A stretch of 57,497 nucleotides of DNA from a virus (IMGVR_UViG_3300020582_000009:1-57497), one strand, 5' to 3'. Counted from the first letter of the stretch, positions 26,369 through 34,166 are shown. Notes: generated by a model not told the origin, from the letters alone. Made by a program: numbers and translations.

Positions 26369-27867
26369 CCATCCACAAACGCTTGATGTTTCTTGCGACC
26401 TTGGCGTCTTTCGCGCTGGTATTTCTTTGCTTTGGCGCCAATGCAGAAACCATCACTATCACAGGTTCCTCGGGAGGCAGCGGAGGTGCCGTCTCATCCG
26501 TCACCGGCACAACCGGCCAAGTCACCTGCACCCCGACCACAGGCAATGTGATTTGCTCGCTGCCTTCGACGATCACGGAAGCGCTGACATTCGCGCCATC
26601 GGGCGGCCAAGAGTTTTTCTCCGTCTCTGGTGCCACGGGCGGAAACGCCACCACCACGATCTCGCACAGCACGACTTCCACGAGCGACCAGCAATGGACC
26701 GTTGTCAACGATAACGGCACTGACAGCACGATCATCTTCACCAATGGATCGGCGCGAGATAATACCACTATCGTCCGGCAGGCCAGCACGACAGCGATCG
26801 AGGCCACGGGGTCAGGACTATATCTAGGAACATCAACGAGTACCGCGCCGGTCATTTTATTTGCTGGCGGCGTCGTGAATGGGACTAACAATGCCATCAC
26901 GGTTTCTAGCCCGACCGCGATTGCGTTCAATCAGTACACGACACCCGGCGTGATCGTAAATGATTCCAGTGGCAATCTCACGTCGTCTACCGCGCTTGCG
27001 CTGACTAGCGCAGCGATTGCTCAGGGATCAATTACCACAAATCTTAAAGGTCTGAATCTGACTGCCACGTTCAATGCGGCAGGCACGACGTTCGATGCTC
27101 CACTGTTCGAGAACATCACTAATACGGCGAGTGCGGCAGGTAGTCTGATCGCGGACCTACAGGTTGGCGGTGTCAGCACGTTTAACGTTGGCATAGCTCC
27201 GTCATCTAGCGGTCCTCTGGTGTTAATAAATGCTACTGGCGCGGCCCCTACAACATTAGGCGTATTAAATTCTACGGGGCTTCAGATCACCGGCAACAGC
27301 ACGGCTGGCGGAAGTGTCGTGCTGGATGCAATAGGCACCACAGCAAACATAACTATAAATCGGATTAATGGTAGCGCGGCATCGCCGACTGCAATAACCT
27401 CGGCTCAAACGATATCTAATAACGTATCTGGCGGCTACGATAGTTCAGCAATTGGCGTGGGGGTTGAACTACAGGCCAAGTCCATCAACGCGTGGACCAC
27501 TAGCGATCACTCCGCTTACCTCGGCATCTTCACTGTGGCGGGGACCACGACGACGCTTTCCGAAAAAGTCCGTTTCCAAGGTTCGGGCGGCGTGACCGTG
27601 GGCAATGGTGTTATAGCGACTGATCCAGGGGCATCGAATCTCTTGGTCGGAGGCAATATCGCGATTAAAGCCACGGGACAGACGCTTGCGGCTGGCGAAC
27701 TTGGTATGGGCGAAATTACCGCTTCGGGAAGCGCACCCGGCGCCAGCAGCGCCAAGATGGAATGGGTCACCGGGACGAATGCCAATACATGCAAGCTGAT
27801 CGCCTATGCTGGCACGTCATCAACGCCAGTGACCATTGTGGACAACGTCGGGGCAGGCTGCACATGA
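26365..27867 (+). CDS. Third fibre-like protein with Sec signal, 500 residues
   Basis: ATGA overlap with the preceding gene. Residues 1-27 are a signal peptide (LMFLATLASFALVFLCFGANA). The rest is Gly/Thr/Ser/Asn-rich repeats (SSGGSGGAVSSVTGTTGQV, TTTISHSTTSTSDQQWTVVNDNG), as in trimeric fibre shafts. The C-terminus has VTGTNANTCKLIAYAGTSSTPVTIVDNVGAGCT, similar to phage fibre tips. Probably part of the receptor-binding apparatus. Confidence 0.75.
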   Translation: MTIHKRLMFLATLASFALVFLCFGANAETITITGSSGGSGGAVSSVTGTTGQVTCTPTTGNVICSLPSTITEALTFAPSGGQEFFSVSGATGGNATTTISHSTTSTSDQQWTVVNDNGTDSTIIFTNGSARDNTTIVRQASTTAIEATGSGLYLGTSTSTAPVILFAGGVVNGTNNAITVSSPTAIAFNQYTTPGVIVNDSSGNLTSSTALALTSAAIAQGSITTNLKGLNLTATFNAAGTTFDAPLFENITNTASAAGSLIADLQVGGVSTFNVGIAPSSSGPLVLINATGAAPTTLGVLNSTGLQITGNSTAGGSVVLDAIGTTANITINRINGSAASPTAITSAQTISNNVSGGYDSSAIGVGVELQAKSINAWTTSDHSAYLGIFTVAGTTTTLSEKVRFQGSGGVTVGNGVIATDPGASNLLVGGNIAIKATGQTLAAGELGMGEITASGSAPGASSAKMEWVTGTNANTCKLIAYAGTSSTPVTIVDNVGAGCT

Positions 27868-28199
27868 AAAAACTGTTCCTCGCACTTTGTTTGGTCGCTG
27901 CTTTTGCGCCAGCACAGGCATCCGGTCCGGTCCCGGCTGTCAATACCGATATGGGCTGTACGGCGACAGGGCAGGTGGTTCAATACAACGGAAGCTCACT
28001 TTCTTGCAGCGCCCCACAGCGCCCGTTGGCAACAGTAGGCTCCGGCGCAAGCCAATTGCCGACATGCAATTCCGGCACCAAGGGCGCCATGTATATCGTT
28101 ACCGATGCCCTGACCCCGGTTGCCATAGCGACCGTTGTTGGCGGCGGTTCGGTTTCCATCGGCGTGACGTGTAACGGCACGAACTGGATCGTACAATGA
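27864..28199 (+). CDS. Small exported fibre-tip-like protein, 111 residues
   Basis: Signal peptide MKKLFLALCLVAAFAPAQA, then a short Cys-rich beta domain: YNGSSLSCSAPQ, PTCNSGTKGAMYIVTDALTPV, VTCNGTNWIV. The ending NGTNWxV is common at the C-terminus of phage fibre proteins. It may be a separately encoded tip or accessory. ATGA overlap on both sides. Confidence 0.7.
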   Translation: MKKLFLALCLVAAFAPAQASGPVPAVNTDMGCTATGQVVQYNGSSLSCSAPQRPLATVGSGASQLPTCNSGTKGAMYIVTDALTPVAIATVVGGGSVSIGVTCNGTNWIVQ

Positions 28200-28444
28200 T
28201 GCGCCGATTCCTTGCCGTCTTCGCGGTTCTGGCGGGGTTCATTGTGCCGACATTTGCACAAACTGCCGGACAATCCGTACCGCAACAAATATCCGTCTGC
28301 CAGCAGCTTCTTAATGAAGCTAACGCGCGGATTATCTTGCTCGATGCAAATTCGGCTAAGCAGATCGCAGATTTACAAAATAGAGTCGCTGACTTGCAAA
28401 AGCAAGTGGATGCTAAGCAGAAAGATGTGCCGCAAGAGAAATAG
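28196..28444 (+). CDS. Exported coiled-coil protein, 82 residues (spanin-like candidate)
   Basis: Signal or anchor MRRFLAVFAVLAGFIVPTFA, then a coiled coil with the pattern AKQIADLQNRVADLQKQVDAKQKDV. Signal plus coiled coil before a holin-like gene suggests a spanin-like or inner-membrane lysis accessory. There is no lipobox, so it is not an Rz1-type lipoprotein. Confidence 0.6.
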   Translation: MMRRFLAVFAVLAGFIVPTFAQTAGQSVPQQISVCQQLLNEANARIILLDANSAKQIADLQNRVADLQKQVDAKQKDVPQEK

Positions 28445-28450
28445 GGTCAT

Positions 28451-28696
28451 GTGGTGAAAGATAACATCTATTACATAGTCGTTGGAACGCTGGCCGCAGT
28501 CATGCTGGCGGTCATAGCCATTTTGCTGATCGGTCTATTTGATGCGCGGGTGGACAATGATAAAATCTTTGCCGTTCTTGGTCCCGCATTTCAAACGATC
28601 GTCGGTTGCTTCGTGGGAGTGCTCGGAAGCCGTGCGCTCAATCACGATAAGCCGGAAGAACGGGTCGAAGCGGGAAAACCCAAGACCGATTCTTGA
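28451..28696 (+). CDS. Holin-like membrane protein, 81 residues
   Basis: GTG start. Two hydrophobic helices: YYIVVGTLAAVMLAVIAILLIGLF and KIFAVLGPAFQTIVGCFVGVLG, with a short charged turn and a charged C-terminal tail (HDKPEERVEAGKPKTD). Size, two-helix topology and position just before an endolysin candidate fit a phage holin. No specific family can be named. Confidence 0.65.
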   Translation: MVKDNIYYIVVGTLAAVMLAVIAILLIGLFDARVDNDKIFAVLGPAFQTIVGCFVGVLGSRALNHDKPEERVEAGKPKTDS

Positions 28697-28759
28697 CCGC
28701 CTTTCTCGGCGGAGTCAGTGTGCGTTGCGTTAGGCCGAATCAACGCAAGGTTTTATGGC

Positions 28760-28975
28760 ATGACCGTCATGGTTCCCCGTGATTTCTGGGTCGGTTATCA
28801 TCCCGATCATAAGGGCGTCTGCCTCGTGTTTAATGCGGGCGCCACGGACGAATTGATTATCCCGATGGCGGCGCAGGAAGCCTTCGACGCCGGTAAGTCG
28901 CTGAAAAAGCGCGGGGCGCAATTGTTGGCGGCGGCGGTGAATAGGCCGGAAGTTCCTGCGAGACTGGATAGTTGA
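28760..28975 (+). CDS. Hypothetical protein, 71 residues
   Basis: ATG 28760 with an AAGG site nine bases upstream is preferred over GTG 28718. The product has VPRDFWVGYHPDHKGVCLVFNAGATDELIIPMAAQEAFDAGKSLKKRG, compact and soluble. It is located in the lysis cluster but has no lysis signature. Unknown. Confidence 0.6.
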   Translation: MTVMVPRDFWVGYHPDHKGVCLVFNAGATDELIIPMAAQEAFDAGKSLKKRGAQLLAAAVNRPEVPARLDS

Positions 28976-28976
28976 C

Positions 28977-29843
28977 ATGGCGATGCTCAACCAGCCGCCC
29001 AACACCTTCGGCTTCGATGCCTCGGTTCCGCTCAGCCGAGTTGTCGGCGGACTGTCCGCCATCGGCGTGACGGGTGTTGGCCGCTACGTCGCACTCGGCG
29101 AAGTCAATGCCTGGAAGGTGCTCACTCCCACCGAGGCCGTTGAACTCGCCATCGCCGGCATTGCCGTGTTTCCGATCTACGAAACCACGGCGAGTGCTGC
29201 CGATCATCGTTCGGCCGATGGTGCTTATGCTAATGGTTATCTACCGAGTGTCGGTCTTTTCCCGGACACTGGCGTGTGTCTCTACGATACGCAGGACGGT
29301 GACGCGACCGCAGCGAATATGCCTGCAATCATTCCCGCCGTAAAATCGTTCTTTGCGCAGACGCCGGGCTATCGCCGTGGCATCTATGCCGGGGGTTATT
29401 GCGCAACGCAGCTCAAGGAGCAGAACCTCATCGACCTTGTCTGGATCACGCAATCCATGGAATTCACCGGCACGCAGCAAGTTCTTTCCGGCGACGGCTG
29501 GGACATGGTGCAGCGCCTTCCCGCCGATATGACCATCAACAATGCCTTCATCAACGTTGACCCGGACAGCAAGCGGCTTCCGAATGCCGACATCGGCGCC
29601 CGCGTTCCATGGAACGGCGCTGTACCGGAGAACGCGGTCTTGAGCGTGGTTGCAACGCAGATGCTTTTGAACAAGGCGACTAATGCCGGACTGGCGACCG
29701 ACAACGAAAGCGGGCCGAATACCGACGCTGCACTGGCGGCATTTCTGGTTAAGGGCGGCTTTGAAACGCTGACGTGGGGCGGCGCGATCGAGGCATTGTT
29801 GGAGCAGGCGGGAGTGTCGATCTACAAGCCGAGTGTCGCATGA
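28977..29843 (+). CDS. DUF1906/Rv2525c-like glycoside-hydrolase-type endolysin candidate
   Basis: 288 residues. The TIM-barrel-type domain has FGFDASVPLSR at the N-terminus, VGRYVALGEVNAW, TPTEAVELAIAGIAVFPIYET and GIYAGGYCATQLKEQ, a pattern of the DUF1906 glycoside-hydrolase-like family used as endolysin or cell-wall modules. A Glu/Asp-rich mid-part follows. It lies between holin-like genes, so it is the best candidate for the lysis muralytic enzyme. No signal peptide is seen, so release would need a holin. Confidence 0.75.
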   Translation: MAMLNQPPNTFGFDASVPLSRVVGGLSAIGVTGVGRYVALGEVNAWKVLTPTEAVELAIAGIAVFPIYETTASAADHRSADGAYANGYLPSVGLFPDTGVCLYDTQDGDATAANMPAIIPAVKSFFAQTPGYRRGIYAGGYCATQLKEQNLIDLVWITQSMEFTGTQQVLSGDGWDMVQRLPADMTINNAFINVDPDSKRLPNADIGARVPWNGAVPENAVLSVVATQMLLNKATNAGLATDNESGPNTDAALAAFLVKGGFETLTWGGAIEALLEQAGVSIYKPSVA

Positions 29844-29879
29844 CCCCGCGATTAGGTTTGTCAAATCCATAATTCCGGC

Positions 29880-30167
29880 ATGACCCTCACCGCCGCCCTC
29901 AAAATCCTAGCCGTATTCGTGCCGGAACTGACGGCGCAAATACCCGCTATCATCGCGGCCATCGCCACGCTACAGAAAGCCCAAGTCATCGTGCAGCCGG
30001 CCGTGACGCGGTTCGAGGCTGGCGAAAATGGCACGCTTGAACTGATAGGCGAGGCTGCGCAATTAACGGCAATGGGACCGGACATCGTTGCTGCGTTGAA
30101 GACCATCGAACAGGTGCAAGCCATATTCACAGCCTATGGGGCTAAAATCGAAGGGGCTACCCAATGA
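29880..30167 (+). CDS. Hydrophobic protein, 95 residues (lysis-cluster)
   Basis: Helical and Ala/Ile/Val-rich, but without a long clear transmembrane helix (LKILAVFVPELTAQIPAIIAAIATLQ then ELIGEAAQLTAMGPDIVAALKTIEQVQ). It may be a membrane-associated lysis accessory. It ends ATGA into a holin-like gene. Family not recognised. Confidence 0.55.
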   Translation: MTLTAALKILAVFVPELTAQIPAIIAAIATLQKAQVIVQPAVTRFEAGENGTLELIGEAAQLTAMGPDIVAALKTIEQVQAIFTAYGAKIEGATQ

Positions 30168-30553
30168 ATCTCCCAACTCAAGCGCAGACCAATACCGCGC
30201 TTCGTTACGCTGGCACGACCGTTGGTAGCGCGGCGTCGATCTTAGTTCTGCTGGGTATGATTGACGCTAATACGTCAACCCAACTGATCGCAGCATTCCA
30301 CAAGTTTTTTGATGATCTTCAAGCTCTCGTTGGAGACGTTTACGTGATCGTCGGAATTGCTGGACCTATCGTTATCGTGTGGCTTGGCAAGATCGGCTAC
30401 AGTTCAGCCAGCCCAAAGAATCAAACTGCGTCTGCGCTCGCTGCTGAACCTAAAACGGTGATTGCAGCCGTGAATGCGCTTCCGAATGCATCGGTTACTG
30501 TCAGCGACCCGGCGCTGGCCACTCCGGGCGTCAAAGTTGGGCCGGTACAATAA
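30164..30553 (+). CDS. Second holin-like protein, 129 residues
   Basis: Two hydrophobic segments: AGTTVGSAASILVLLGMI and VGDVYVIVGIAGPIVIVWLGKIGY. The C-terminal third is an Ala/Val/Asn-rich exposed tail (AVNALPNASVTVSD). The layout resembles holin-like proteins of marine and rhizobial phages (Pam3 gp28-like). It follows the endolysin candidate. Two holin-like genes may act as holin and antiholin. Confidence 0.6.
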   Translation: MNLPTQAQTNTALRYAGTTVGSAASILVLLGMIDANTSTQLIAAFHKFFDDLQALVGDVYVIVGIAGPIVIVWLGKIGYSSASPKNQTASALAAEPKTVIAAVNALPNASVTVSDPALATPGVKVGPVQ

Positions 30554-30555
30554 AA

Positions 30556-30580
30556 CCGTGACGTGATATTTTTGTCACGG
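30556..30580 (+). terminator. Hairpin between lysis genes and OMP gene
   Basis: CCGTGAC at 30556-30562 pairs with GTCACGG at 30574-30580, with an 11-base loop containing five T residues. It follows the holin-like stop by two bases. It may be a weak terminator or an mRNA stability hairpin. A TATAGA hexamer at 30591-30596 lies just downstream and could start transcription of the OMP gene. Confidence 0.5.
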
Positions 30581-30625
30581 GCAACCGCGCTATAGATGGA
30601 CCGTCCAAATCAACGGAGAGAACCC

Positions 30626-31360
30626 ATGAAATTCTTTCGCAGACTGTCCATCGGCCTTATCGCGCTCGCCTTCGCCAGCGGTGCCCATGCGGCGGATATG
30701 GCGGTCAAGGTGGCGCCAAAGCCTATCGTCTATCCCACGTCCGCTTGCGGCCTGTTCTACGGCTTCAACGTGCAGGGCGGCGCTGGTGCCATCAACAACG
30801 GCCCTCCCGGCGCCGTGCAGATCGGGGGCGACATTGGTGGCGAGGTTGGCTACGCCTGCCCGACCGCCAGCGTTCCGTGGTTTGCTCAAGTCGAGTTGGA
30901 CTTCCAGAATCTCAATGCGGGCACGGCCGGTTTCTCCCTCAGCGGCCCGGCGATGGTCAAGGGCGAGGTTGCGATCCAGACGCCATTGCTGGCGATCTAC
31001 GAGAGCATCTTCAACGCCTCATCCTCGCAAACTCCGACCGTCACGACTTGGTTGCCGCCCGGCTATTCGGTCACCGGCACGCCGACCAACTACATCGGCC
31101 TCGTGACCACGCTCAATGACATTACGGCCCAGTACGGCGCCGGCAGCTACAAGGATTGGACGTGGACGCCGATCGGCGTCCGCACCGGCATCCTGTTCAA
31201 CGTGACCGGGCCGAAGGGCGTGCAGGTTGTCGCCGACGTGTTCGCCGAACTGGATAGCCAGAGCAATCAGATTTGCTTCGGCTCTGGCGTGCCGGTCGGC
31301 GCGTCAAGCTGCTCCAAGCTCGGCGAGTCGTGGACGGCTGGCATTGAGTTCAAGCTGTAA
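30626..31360 (+). CDS. Outer-membrane beta-barrel protein, Omp25/31-like
   Basis: 244 residues with a GGAGAG ribosome site. A Sec signal (KFFRRLSIGLIALAFASGAHA) is followed by the mature start ADMAVKVAPKPIVYP, much like rhizobial surface barrel proteins. The body has alternating beta strands (FYGFNVQGGAGAINNGPPGAVQIGGDIGGEVGYAC, WTWTPIGVRTGILFNVTGP) and a C-terminal strand ending in WTAGIEFKL, an OMP-type last residue pattern. Probably displayed by the infected cell or lysogen. It could alter receptors or exclude other phages, which is inference. Confidence 0.8.
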   Translation: MKFFRRLSIGLIALAFASGAHAADMAVKVAPKPIVYPTSACGLFYGFNVQGGAGAINNGPPGAVQIGGDIGGEVGYACPTASVPWFAQVELDFQNLNAGTAGFSLSGPAMVKGEVAIQTPLLAIYESIFNASSSQTPTVTTWLPPGYSVTGTPTNYIGLVTTLNDITAQYGAGSYKDWTWTPIGVRTGILFNVTGPKGVQVVADVFAELDSQSNQICFGSGVPVGASSCSKLGESWTAGIEFKL

Positions 31361-31370
31361 AGGAAACGAC

Positions 31371-31568
31371 ATGAGCATTGGAGAAGATCGCGTTCGGACC
31401 AAGTTCAATCCGAGTGCTAACAATGTGGTTGAAATGATCAAGCAAAAGTCAGCCGAATTGATCGACGTTTGCGAGGCGTTGAAGGCCAAAGACCCGCGCT
31501 TGGCTTCCCTTGCGCAGACCGCGTATGAGGAAGCCGCCATGTGGGCCGTCAAAGCCGCGACGGCGTAA
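31371..31568 (+). CDS. Acb2/Tad1-like cyclic-nucleotide sponge (predicted anti-CBASS/anti-Thoeris)
   Basis: 65 residues, AAGGA ribosome site. It matches the Acb2/Tad1 hairpin pattern: GEDRVRTKFNPS, a first helix VVEMIKQKSAELIDVCEALK, and the signature second helix SLAQTAYEEAAMWAVKAAT. Acb2 proteins form hexamers that bind cyclic dinucleotides or trinucleotides, blocking CBASS effectors; Tad1 binds gcADPR-type signals of Thoeris. It lies in an accessory segment after lysis. The family call is from recognition of the AxTxxEEAxMWAVK motif; which ligand it binds is not known from sequence. Confidence 0.75.
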   Translation: MSIGEDRVRTKFNPSANNVVEMIKQKSAELIDVCEALKAKDPRLASLAQTAYEEAAMWAVKAATA

Positions 31569-31573
31569 CGACG

Positions 31574-31756
31574 ATGGCGAGCACAGCACGTTTAACCGGC
31601 GCGCTGCTGCTCGCCATCGCTCTTGTCGGCTGCGCCCTTCCCGGTGCGGCGGTTGCCAAATGCGATCACGCCTGCTGGCGGAAGATATGTGCTGACCTGG
31701 CACGGCAGCATGGGACTAGCTTTGTGGCGTGTATGAAGGATCAGGACAGGCCATGA
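31574..31756 (+). CDS. Small lipoprotein-like protein, 60 residues
   Basis: ATG 31574. Signal with a lipobox-like end, LLLAIALVGC, then an alternative AVA cleavage. The mature part has four Cys (CDHACWRKICADL, FVACMKD). It could be a spanin-like outer-membrane lipoprotein or a small secreted disulphide protein. It starts five bases after the Acb2-like gene and overlaps the next gene. Confidence 0.6.
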   Translation: MASTARLTGALLLAIALVGCALPGAAVAKCDHACWRKICADLARQHGTSFVACMKDQDRP

Positions 31757-31935
31757 AACAAAACAATCCGCCGCCAGATGAATGTGAGATATGTGGCGTC
31801 GCTATTCTAGGCCAATCGTATTGGCATCAATATCATCCAATCGAACGATGGCTGTGTGAGGACTGCTTAAAACGAGAATGCGCTGGCACTCCGGGAATGA
31901 CGTTCCGTGCCGAGCATTGTCCGAACAACCCATGA
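31753..31935 (+). CDS. Zinc-ribbon mini-protein, 60 residues
   Basis: ATGA overlap with the previous gene. CEICG and CEDCLKREC give a likely Cys4 zinc ribbon around residues 11-38. Such small ribbons are common in phages as unknown-function proteins or host-factor binders. Confidence 0.65.
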   Translation: MKQNNPPPDECEICGVAILGQSYWHQYHPIERWLCEDCLKRECAGTPGMTFRAEHCPNNP

Positions 31936-32021
31936 TGCCGGCAGGCACTTTGCGGACCAGGACATGAACATTGCTGCATTCAGTGACATCGGAGTTAATA
32001 TCACTGCTGAATGGAGCGGCG

Positions 32022-32327
32022 ATGATCCTCTCTGACCCGAACGATCTGCCGCTCACCTGGGGCCTTATCGCCGTGATGGCCAGCGTGGCCACGGGAACGG
32101 CCTTTCTGACTTGGTTTGTTTCCAAACAATTTAGTAGCGCGCGCCATCTTGTTTATCGCATCGTCTCCAAACATAACCGGGAAGATGATGATCGGTTTGC
32201 CGCCATCCAAAACGATATTTTCCGCATCCTGTTGCGCAACGCCCGCAAGGATGGCGACCAGCCGCCTGAGTTCACCCCGTTCCCGCGCCGAGCTTATCTG
32301 ATTAGTGATGGCGAACTTGCCGAATGA
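32022..32327 (+). CDS. Single-pass membrane protein, 101 residues
   Basis: ATG 32022 with a GGAGCGG site is preferred over TTG 31971. One N-terminal transmembrane helix (LPLTWGLIAVMASVATGTAFLTWFV), then a charged helical tail (HNREDDDRFAAIQNDIFRILLRNARK). Possibly a spanin-type or signalling membrane protein. No family recognised. About 85 bases just before it hold only very short frames. Confidence 0.6.
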   Translation: MILSDPNDLPLTWGLIAVMASVATGTAFLTWFVSKQFSSARHLVYRIVSKHNREDDDRFAAIQNDIFRILLRNARKDGDQPPEFTPFPRRAYLISDGELAE

Positions 32328-32330
32328 GTT

Positions 32331-32606
32331 ATGGATTACCAGCTTGTCATATCCATTGGTGCACTGGCAGTTTCAGTGATCGTTGCTTTCAGCCGAACGC
32401 TCGATAAATCGTTGTCGATTCGCGAACATGAGGAATTTAGCAAGAACGTAAATTCGGCATTGGCCGGATTAAAGCACGATTTCGAGCGCGAGACCGACAA
32501 GATAAACCGTCGTGTCGAGTTGATTGAACAAACGCGGCCAACAACGGGAGAACTTGAAGCGCGGTTGAACAAACCATTATCTCATTCCCCAACAACTCCG
32601 CCATGA
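32331..32606 (+). CDS. Membrane-anchored coiled-coil protein, 91 residues
   Basis: N-terminal helix QLVISIGALAVSVIVAFS, then a heptad-rich segment (SIREHEEFSKNVNSALAGLKHDFERETDKINRRVELIEQ). This is the layout of inner-membrane spanins (Rz-like) and of some phage exclusion proteins. It lies next to another small membrane protein and a lipoprotein-like gene. The spanin role is inference. Confidence 0.6.
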   Translation: MDYQLVISIGALAVSVIVAFSRTLDKSLSIREHEEFSKNVNSALAGLKHDFERETDKINRRVELIEQTRPTTGELEARLNKPLSHSPTTPP

Positions 32607-32806
32607 CCCCCGCCGACTACCAAGCTATCGCCAATGCAATTCATGAAGCTGCTTACGCGCGTATGGGCCGCACAGCTCTGATCGAAACCCTGGCACAGAT
32701 GGCCGAAAAGGTGGCGGACGTGTTTGCCAAGGACAAGAAATTCGACCGCTTGGCGTTTATCCGGTGGTGTGGATTCAACGGGCCTTTGGGCGAGCGCTCT
32801 GATTAG
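32603..32806 (+). CDS. Small helical protein, 67 residues
   Basis: Start overlaps the previous stop. Contains DYQAIANAIHEAAYARM, TLAQMAEKVADVFAKDKKFDRLAFIRWCG; common phage-type small protein of unknown role. It is the last plus-strand gene of the late region, ending 14 bases before the end of the converging minus gene. Confidence 0.65.
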   Translation: MTPADYQAIANAIHEAAYARMGRTALIETLAQMAEKVADVFAKDKKFDRLAFIRWCGFNGPLGERSD

Positions 32807-32820
32807 GCAAAACCGCGAGA

Positions 32821-32988
32821 TTATTTCGGGACAAGCACAGATGACCATGTTGCAATGCAGATGCCTAGAATTAATTGCTCACGGTCCTTGTTCCACAATC
32901 CACCGAGTATTTCGCATAGCCCCCACAAGCCGAGAATAATACCGGCGATGTCTTGGCCTATTTGCATCAGGTCATGAAACATGGGCAT
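32821..32988 (-). CDS. Two-helix membrane mini-protein, 55 residues
   Basis: Two hydrophobic helices: IAGIILGLWGLCEILGG and LILGICIATWSSVLV, with a short charged loop (NKDREQ). It is the last gene of the leftward early operon. The two-helix design is holin-like, but its early-operon place argues for an envelope or host-takeover role. No family recognised. Confidence 0.6.
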   Translation of the reverse strand: MPMFHDLMQIGQDIAGIILGLWGLCEILGGLWNKDREQLILGICIATWSSVLVPK

Positions 32989-33007
32989 TCATCTCTTGAG
33001 AATGAGG

Positions 33008-33454
33008 CTATTCGCAGCCCCGCCCGACTTCCCCACTGTCTCTTTCCGATACGAATACCTGCCACGGCCGCCATCCAGCGGGACAATGAAAACCCCAATT
33101 GCGGATGACAGGTCCGGTAACGAACAGCGACCAGCACGGCTTATCTATCTCGATCCGATGCGCTGTTCTAGCTCGGCGGAACTTAAGATTGCCGGCATGA
33201 TATTTGATCGCAGTGCAAACACCGCCAGCCAGAATGCTGTGCTCAATGTACTCGCCTTCAAGTAGATAGCTCACATTTAGCCAAGGATGGTCATGGAGCG
33301 CTCTATCGTCGTCCGAGTGCAGAAATTTGTGCAGATAAATATTAAAGAATCGATTGCGTGGAATAACCCACCATCGCTGCATGTACGGATTGTCTTTGCC
33401 GCCGATGACAAAATCTGGCGGCCGACTGTCCGCTAAGCGGTGATACCAGCGCAT
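33008..33454 (-). CDS. Cupin-like phage protein, 148 residues
   Basis: ATG 33454 has a GAGAGGA ribosome site. The core FLHSDDDRALHDHPWLNVSYLLEGEYIEH matches small cupin-fold proteins encoded by many phages, with His residues as likely metal ligands. A basic strand HRIEIDKPCWSLFVTG follows. Enzymatic activity unknown. Confidence 0.75.
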   Translation of the reverse strand: MRWYHRLADSRPPDFVIGGKDNPYMQRWWVIPRNRFFNIYLHKFLHSDDDRALHDHPWLNVSYLLEGEYIEHSILAGGVCTAIKYHAGNLKFRRARTAHRIEIDKPCWSLFVTGPVIRNWGFHCPAGWRPWQVFVSERDSGEVGRGCE

Positions 33455-33471
33455 ATTTGTCCTCTCATCAT

Positions 33472-33720
33472 CTACAAACGCGGTCGTTTCAATTCTGCGA
33501 TGGCCCGCCTCCACCACGACATTTGTGCGATGGCATCACAGGCGTCGTTCCAGCCATTCCAGTATGCGCTATAGGCATCGTCCTTCTGGACAGGAGTAGC
33601 TGCTAAATGACGGCGCATCGCGTCCGCAATGTGATAAGCCTTTGACCAATAATCTTCCACTTGGAAGGCCGGTGAATGTGGTCCGTCAGCCATATCTCTG
33701 TCGCTCATTTTCTCACTCAT
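33472..33720 (-). CDS. Hypothetical early protein, 82 residues
   Basis: ATGA overlap with the upstream minus gene selects the 33720 start (an internal ATG at 33708 is possible). Trp-rich, helical: DYWSKAYHIADAMRRHL, YWNGWNDACDAIAQMSWWRRAIAELKR. Family unknown. Confidence 0.65.
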   Translation of the reverse strand: MSEKMSDRDMADGPHSPAFQVEDYWSKAYHIADAMRRHLAATPVQKDDAYSAYWNGWNDACDAIAQMSWWRRAIAELKRPRL

Positions 33721-33887
33721 TGCCCAAGACTGCGGTCATGATCCGCCATCAACTTCGCGATTTCTTCGCCGACCTCTCGCATAGCATTTCCAATTCGTTG
33801 AATCCCTATATCGCTGTGATGACGCCAACGGTCACCTACGCGGTACAACGCGAGTTCAACGATAGTTGCTAATTGCTCCGGTGTCAT
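33717..33887 (-). CDS. Hypothetical early protein, 56 residues
   Basis: Helical protein starting MTPEQLATIVELALYRVGDRW, with RIGNAMREVGEEIAKLMADHDR. Stop overlaps the next start. No family recognised. Weak ribosome site. Confidence 0.6.
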   Translation of the reverse strand: MTPEQLATIVELALYRVGDRWRHHSDIGIQRIGNAMREVGEEIAKLMADHDRSLGQ

Positions 33888-33902
33888 CGCATTGTTCGCT
33901 TA

Positions 33903-34166
33903 TCAAAGCGCCGCGCGCCGAAGCGCCGAAACGAGAAGATCGCGAATATCGCGGTCAATAGTAATGGTGCGCTGCCATTCTTTCGCGGCAGTAAACACAA
34001 TCTGCTCCAATGTGCGAGCAACCTCATTGCGGCTCATGGTTCCATCAATCAGAGTTCGCGGTGGACGCGGCTGCTGACGTGCCCATGTCTGGCCGTCGAT
34101 TGTAATCCTCTCGATATTGCCCTTGATGGCGTCTTTCAGACCTTCAACTATTTTCGATGCGCTCAT
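33903..34166 (-). CDS. Hypothetical early protein, 87 residues
   Basis: GGAG ribosome site before the ATG. N-terminal helix ASKIVEGLKDAIKGNIERI and a basic C-terminal region (ITIDRDIRDLLVSALRRAAL). Could bind DNA. Family unknown. Confidence 0.65.
   Translation of the reverse strand: MSASKIVEGLKDAIKGNIERITIDGQTWARQQPRPPRTLIDGTMSRNEVARTLEQIVFTAAKEWQRTITIDRDIRDLLVSALRRAAL

Noticed and set aside
30556-30580. Hairpin read as an attachment site core
   Set aside because: It has no repeat elsewhere in the window and no integrase is present; mRNA hairpin or weak terminator is simpler.
31932-32035. Very short plus frames (11 and 23 codons) between the zinc-ribbon gene and the next gene
   Set aside because: Too short and weak ribosome sites; probably leader sequence.
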